6,243 bases of DNA from Xanthobacteraceae bacterium. Its GTDB lineage: Bacteria; Pseudomonadota; Alphaproteobacteria; Rhizobiales; Xanthobacteraceae. A program made the position numbers and the translations under genes. The DNA is taken from positions 1-6,243 of the forward strand of contig JASHQO010000108.1 in NCBI GenBank assembly GCA_030039105.1, given 5' to 3'. Positions 5,987 to 6,243 of this stretch are shown here, piece after piece (position 1 is the first letter of the stretch; every line of letters starts with the position of its first letter). Under the pieces are notes generated by a model. That model saw only the letters and a program-made list of their open reading frames with translations, was not told the origin of the DNA and did not search any database.

Positions 5987-6243
5987 TCATGCCCGCAGCA
6001 TGCGGGTTTGCAGATCGAGCATCGCGGTGGCAAAGCCGTGACCGTCGGCCATGAATTCGCGCATCAGCGACAGCGGCGTCGGCCGCGACGATTCCACCTC
6101 ACCGATCACGTTGCCGAAATCGAACGAGAGCTCGGCGTCGAACTTGCGGGCGAGCTGCTGCATGCGCCGGTTGTCGGCGAGGCACGCCATGTGCAGCAGC
6201 CGGATGCCGCGGTTGCGCGCGGCAAGGAGCGTGTGGCGCAGCA
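5987..6243 (-). CDS. GNAT-type N-acetyltransferase, C-terminal part (5' end outside window)
   Basis: A - strand frame is open from the window edge (first whole codon at 6239-6241) to a TGA at 5987-5989, giving about 84 C-terminal residues. The visible part fits the end of the GNAT fold: an Ala-Arg-Asn-Arg-Gly-Ile stretch leads into a beta strand (IRLLHMACL), followed by ADNRRMQQLARKFDAEL, the helix with the conserved Asn and Met of the last acetyl-CoA-binding motif, in which the usual 'K-GF' appears as 'KFDAE'. A 45-residue tail with FGNVIGEVE and a Leu/Met-rich helix follows; such tails occur in alphaproteobacterial GNAT proteins. The substrate cannot be told. The internal ATG at 6188-6190 lies within the conserved region, so it is not the start. 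It is tail-to-tail with thpR. GNAT membership rests on a partial match. Confidence 0.7.
   Translation of the reverse strand, partial: LRHTLLAARNRGIRLLHMACLADNRRMQQLARKFDAELSFDFGNVIGEVESSRPTPLSLMREFMADGHGFATAMLDLQTRMLRA
5992..6009 (+). terminator. Possible thpR terminator inside the convergent gene's 3' end
   Basis: A perfect 6-bp stem pairs CCCGCA (5992-5997) with TGCGGG (6001-6006) around a 3-nt loop and is followed by TTT on the + strand, 10 nt after the thpR stop. It lies within the last codons of the convergent acetyltransferase. The T-run is short, so termination would be weak. On the - strand no T-run follows, so it would not serve the acetyltransferase gene. Confidence 0.4.

Noticed and set aside
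4756..6033. 425-codon - strand ORF opposite tesA and thpR
   Set aside because: It runs antisense to two genes with complete catalytic motifs and shows only Arg/His/Gln-rich shadow composition.

Overview
The window looks like ordinary chromosomal DNA from a GC-rich alphaproteobacterium. The best guess is Hyphomicrobiales (Bradyrhizobium/Rhodopseudomonas-like), judged from strong G/C at third codon positions, Ala/Arg-rich proteins and the character of the Bax inhibitor-1, TesA-type esterase and acetyltransferase sequences. That assignment is inferred from reading the translations, not from a database search. Coding density is high. No tRNA, rRNA, CRISPR, insertion sequence, phage or plasmid feature was seen.

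Layout from left to right: (1) the C-terminal end of a major facilitator superfamily transporter on the + strand (1-369). (2) A strong shared hairpin terminator (379-411). (3) A complete Bax inhibitor-1/YccA-family membrane protein on the - strand (435-1190), with an AT-rich promoter zone and a leader holding two back-to-back hairpins. (4) A - strand ABC exporter operon, ybbA-ybbP-like: ATPase 3945-4664 and a large 10-helix permease 1358-3922. (5) A divergent + strand SGNH/GDSL esterase of the TesA type (4654-5361). (6) A + strand RNA 2',3'-cyclic phosphodiesterase (ThpR/LigT family, 5428-5982). (7) The C-terminal end of a GNAT-type N-acetyltransferase on the - strand, converging on thpR with a 4-bp gap and running off the window.

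The clearest functional unit is tesA <-> ybbA-ybbP, the same divergent arrangement as in Escherichia coli. The ATPase and the MacB/FtsX-like permease should form an inner-membrane machine working on a lipophilic substrate at the periplasmic face, next to a periplasmic SGNH esterase/lysophospholipase. The conserved linkage suggests a shared job in clearing or processing hydrophobic compounds or lipids.

I found no wholly new system. The most interesting details are at the gene junctions: the apparent 11-bp head-to-head overlap of the tesA and ybbA starts with a ybbA promoter candidate inside tesA, an 8-codon mini-ORF linking the ybbA stop to the ybbP start, the twin hairpins in the Bax inhibitor leader, and a 10-bp inverted repeat across the tesA stop codon.
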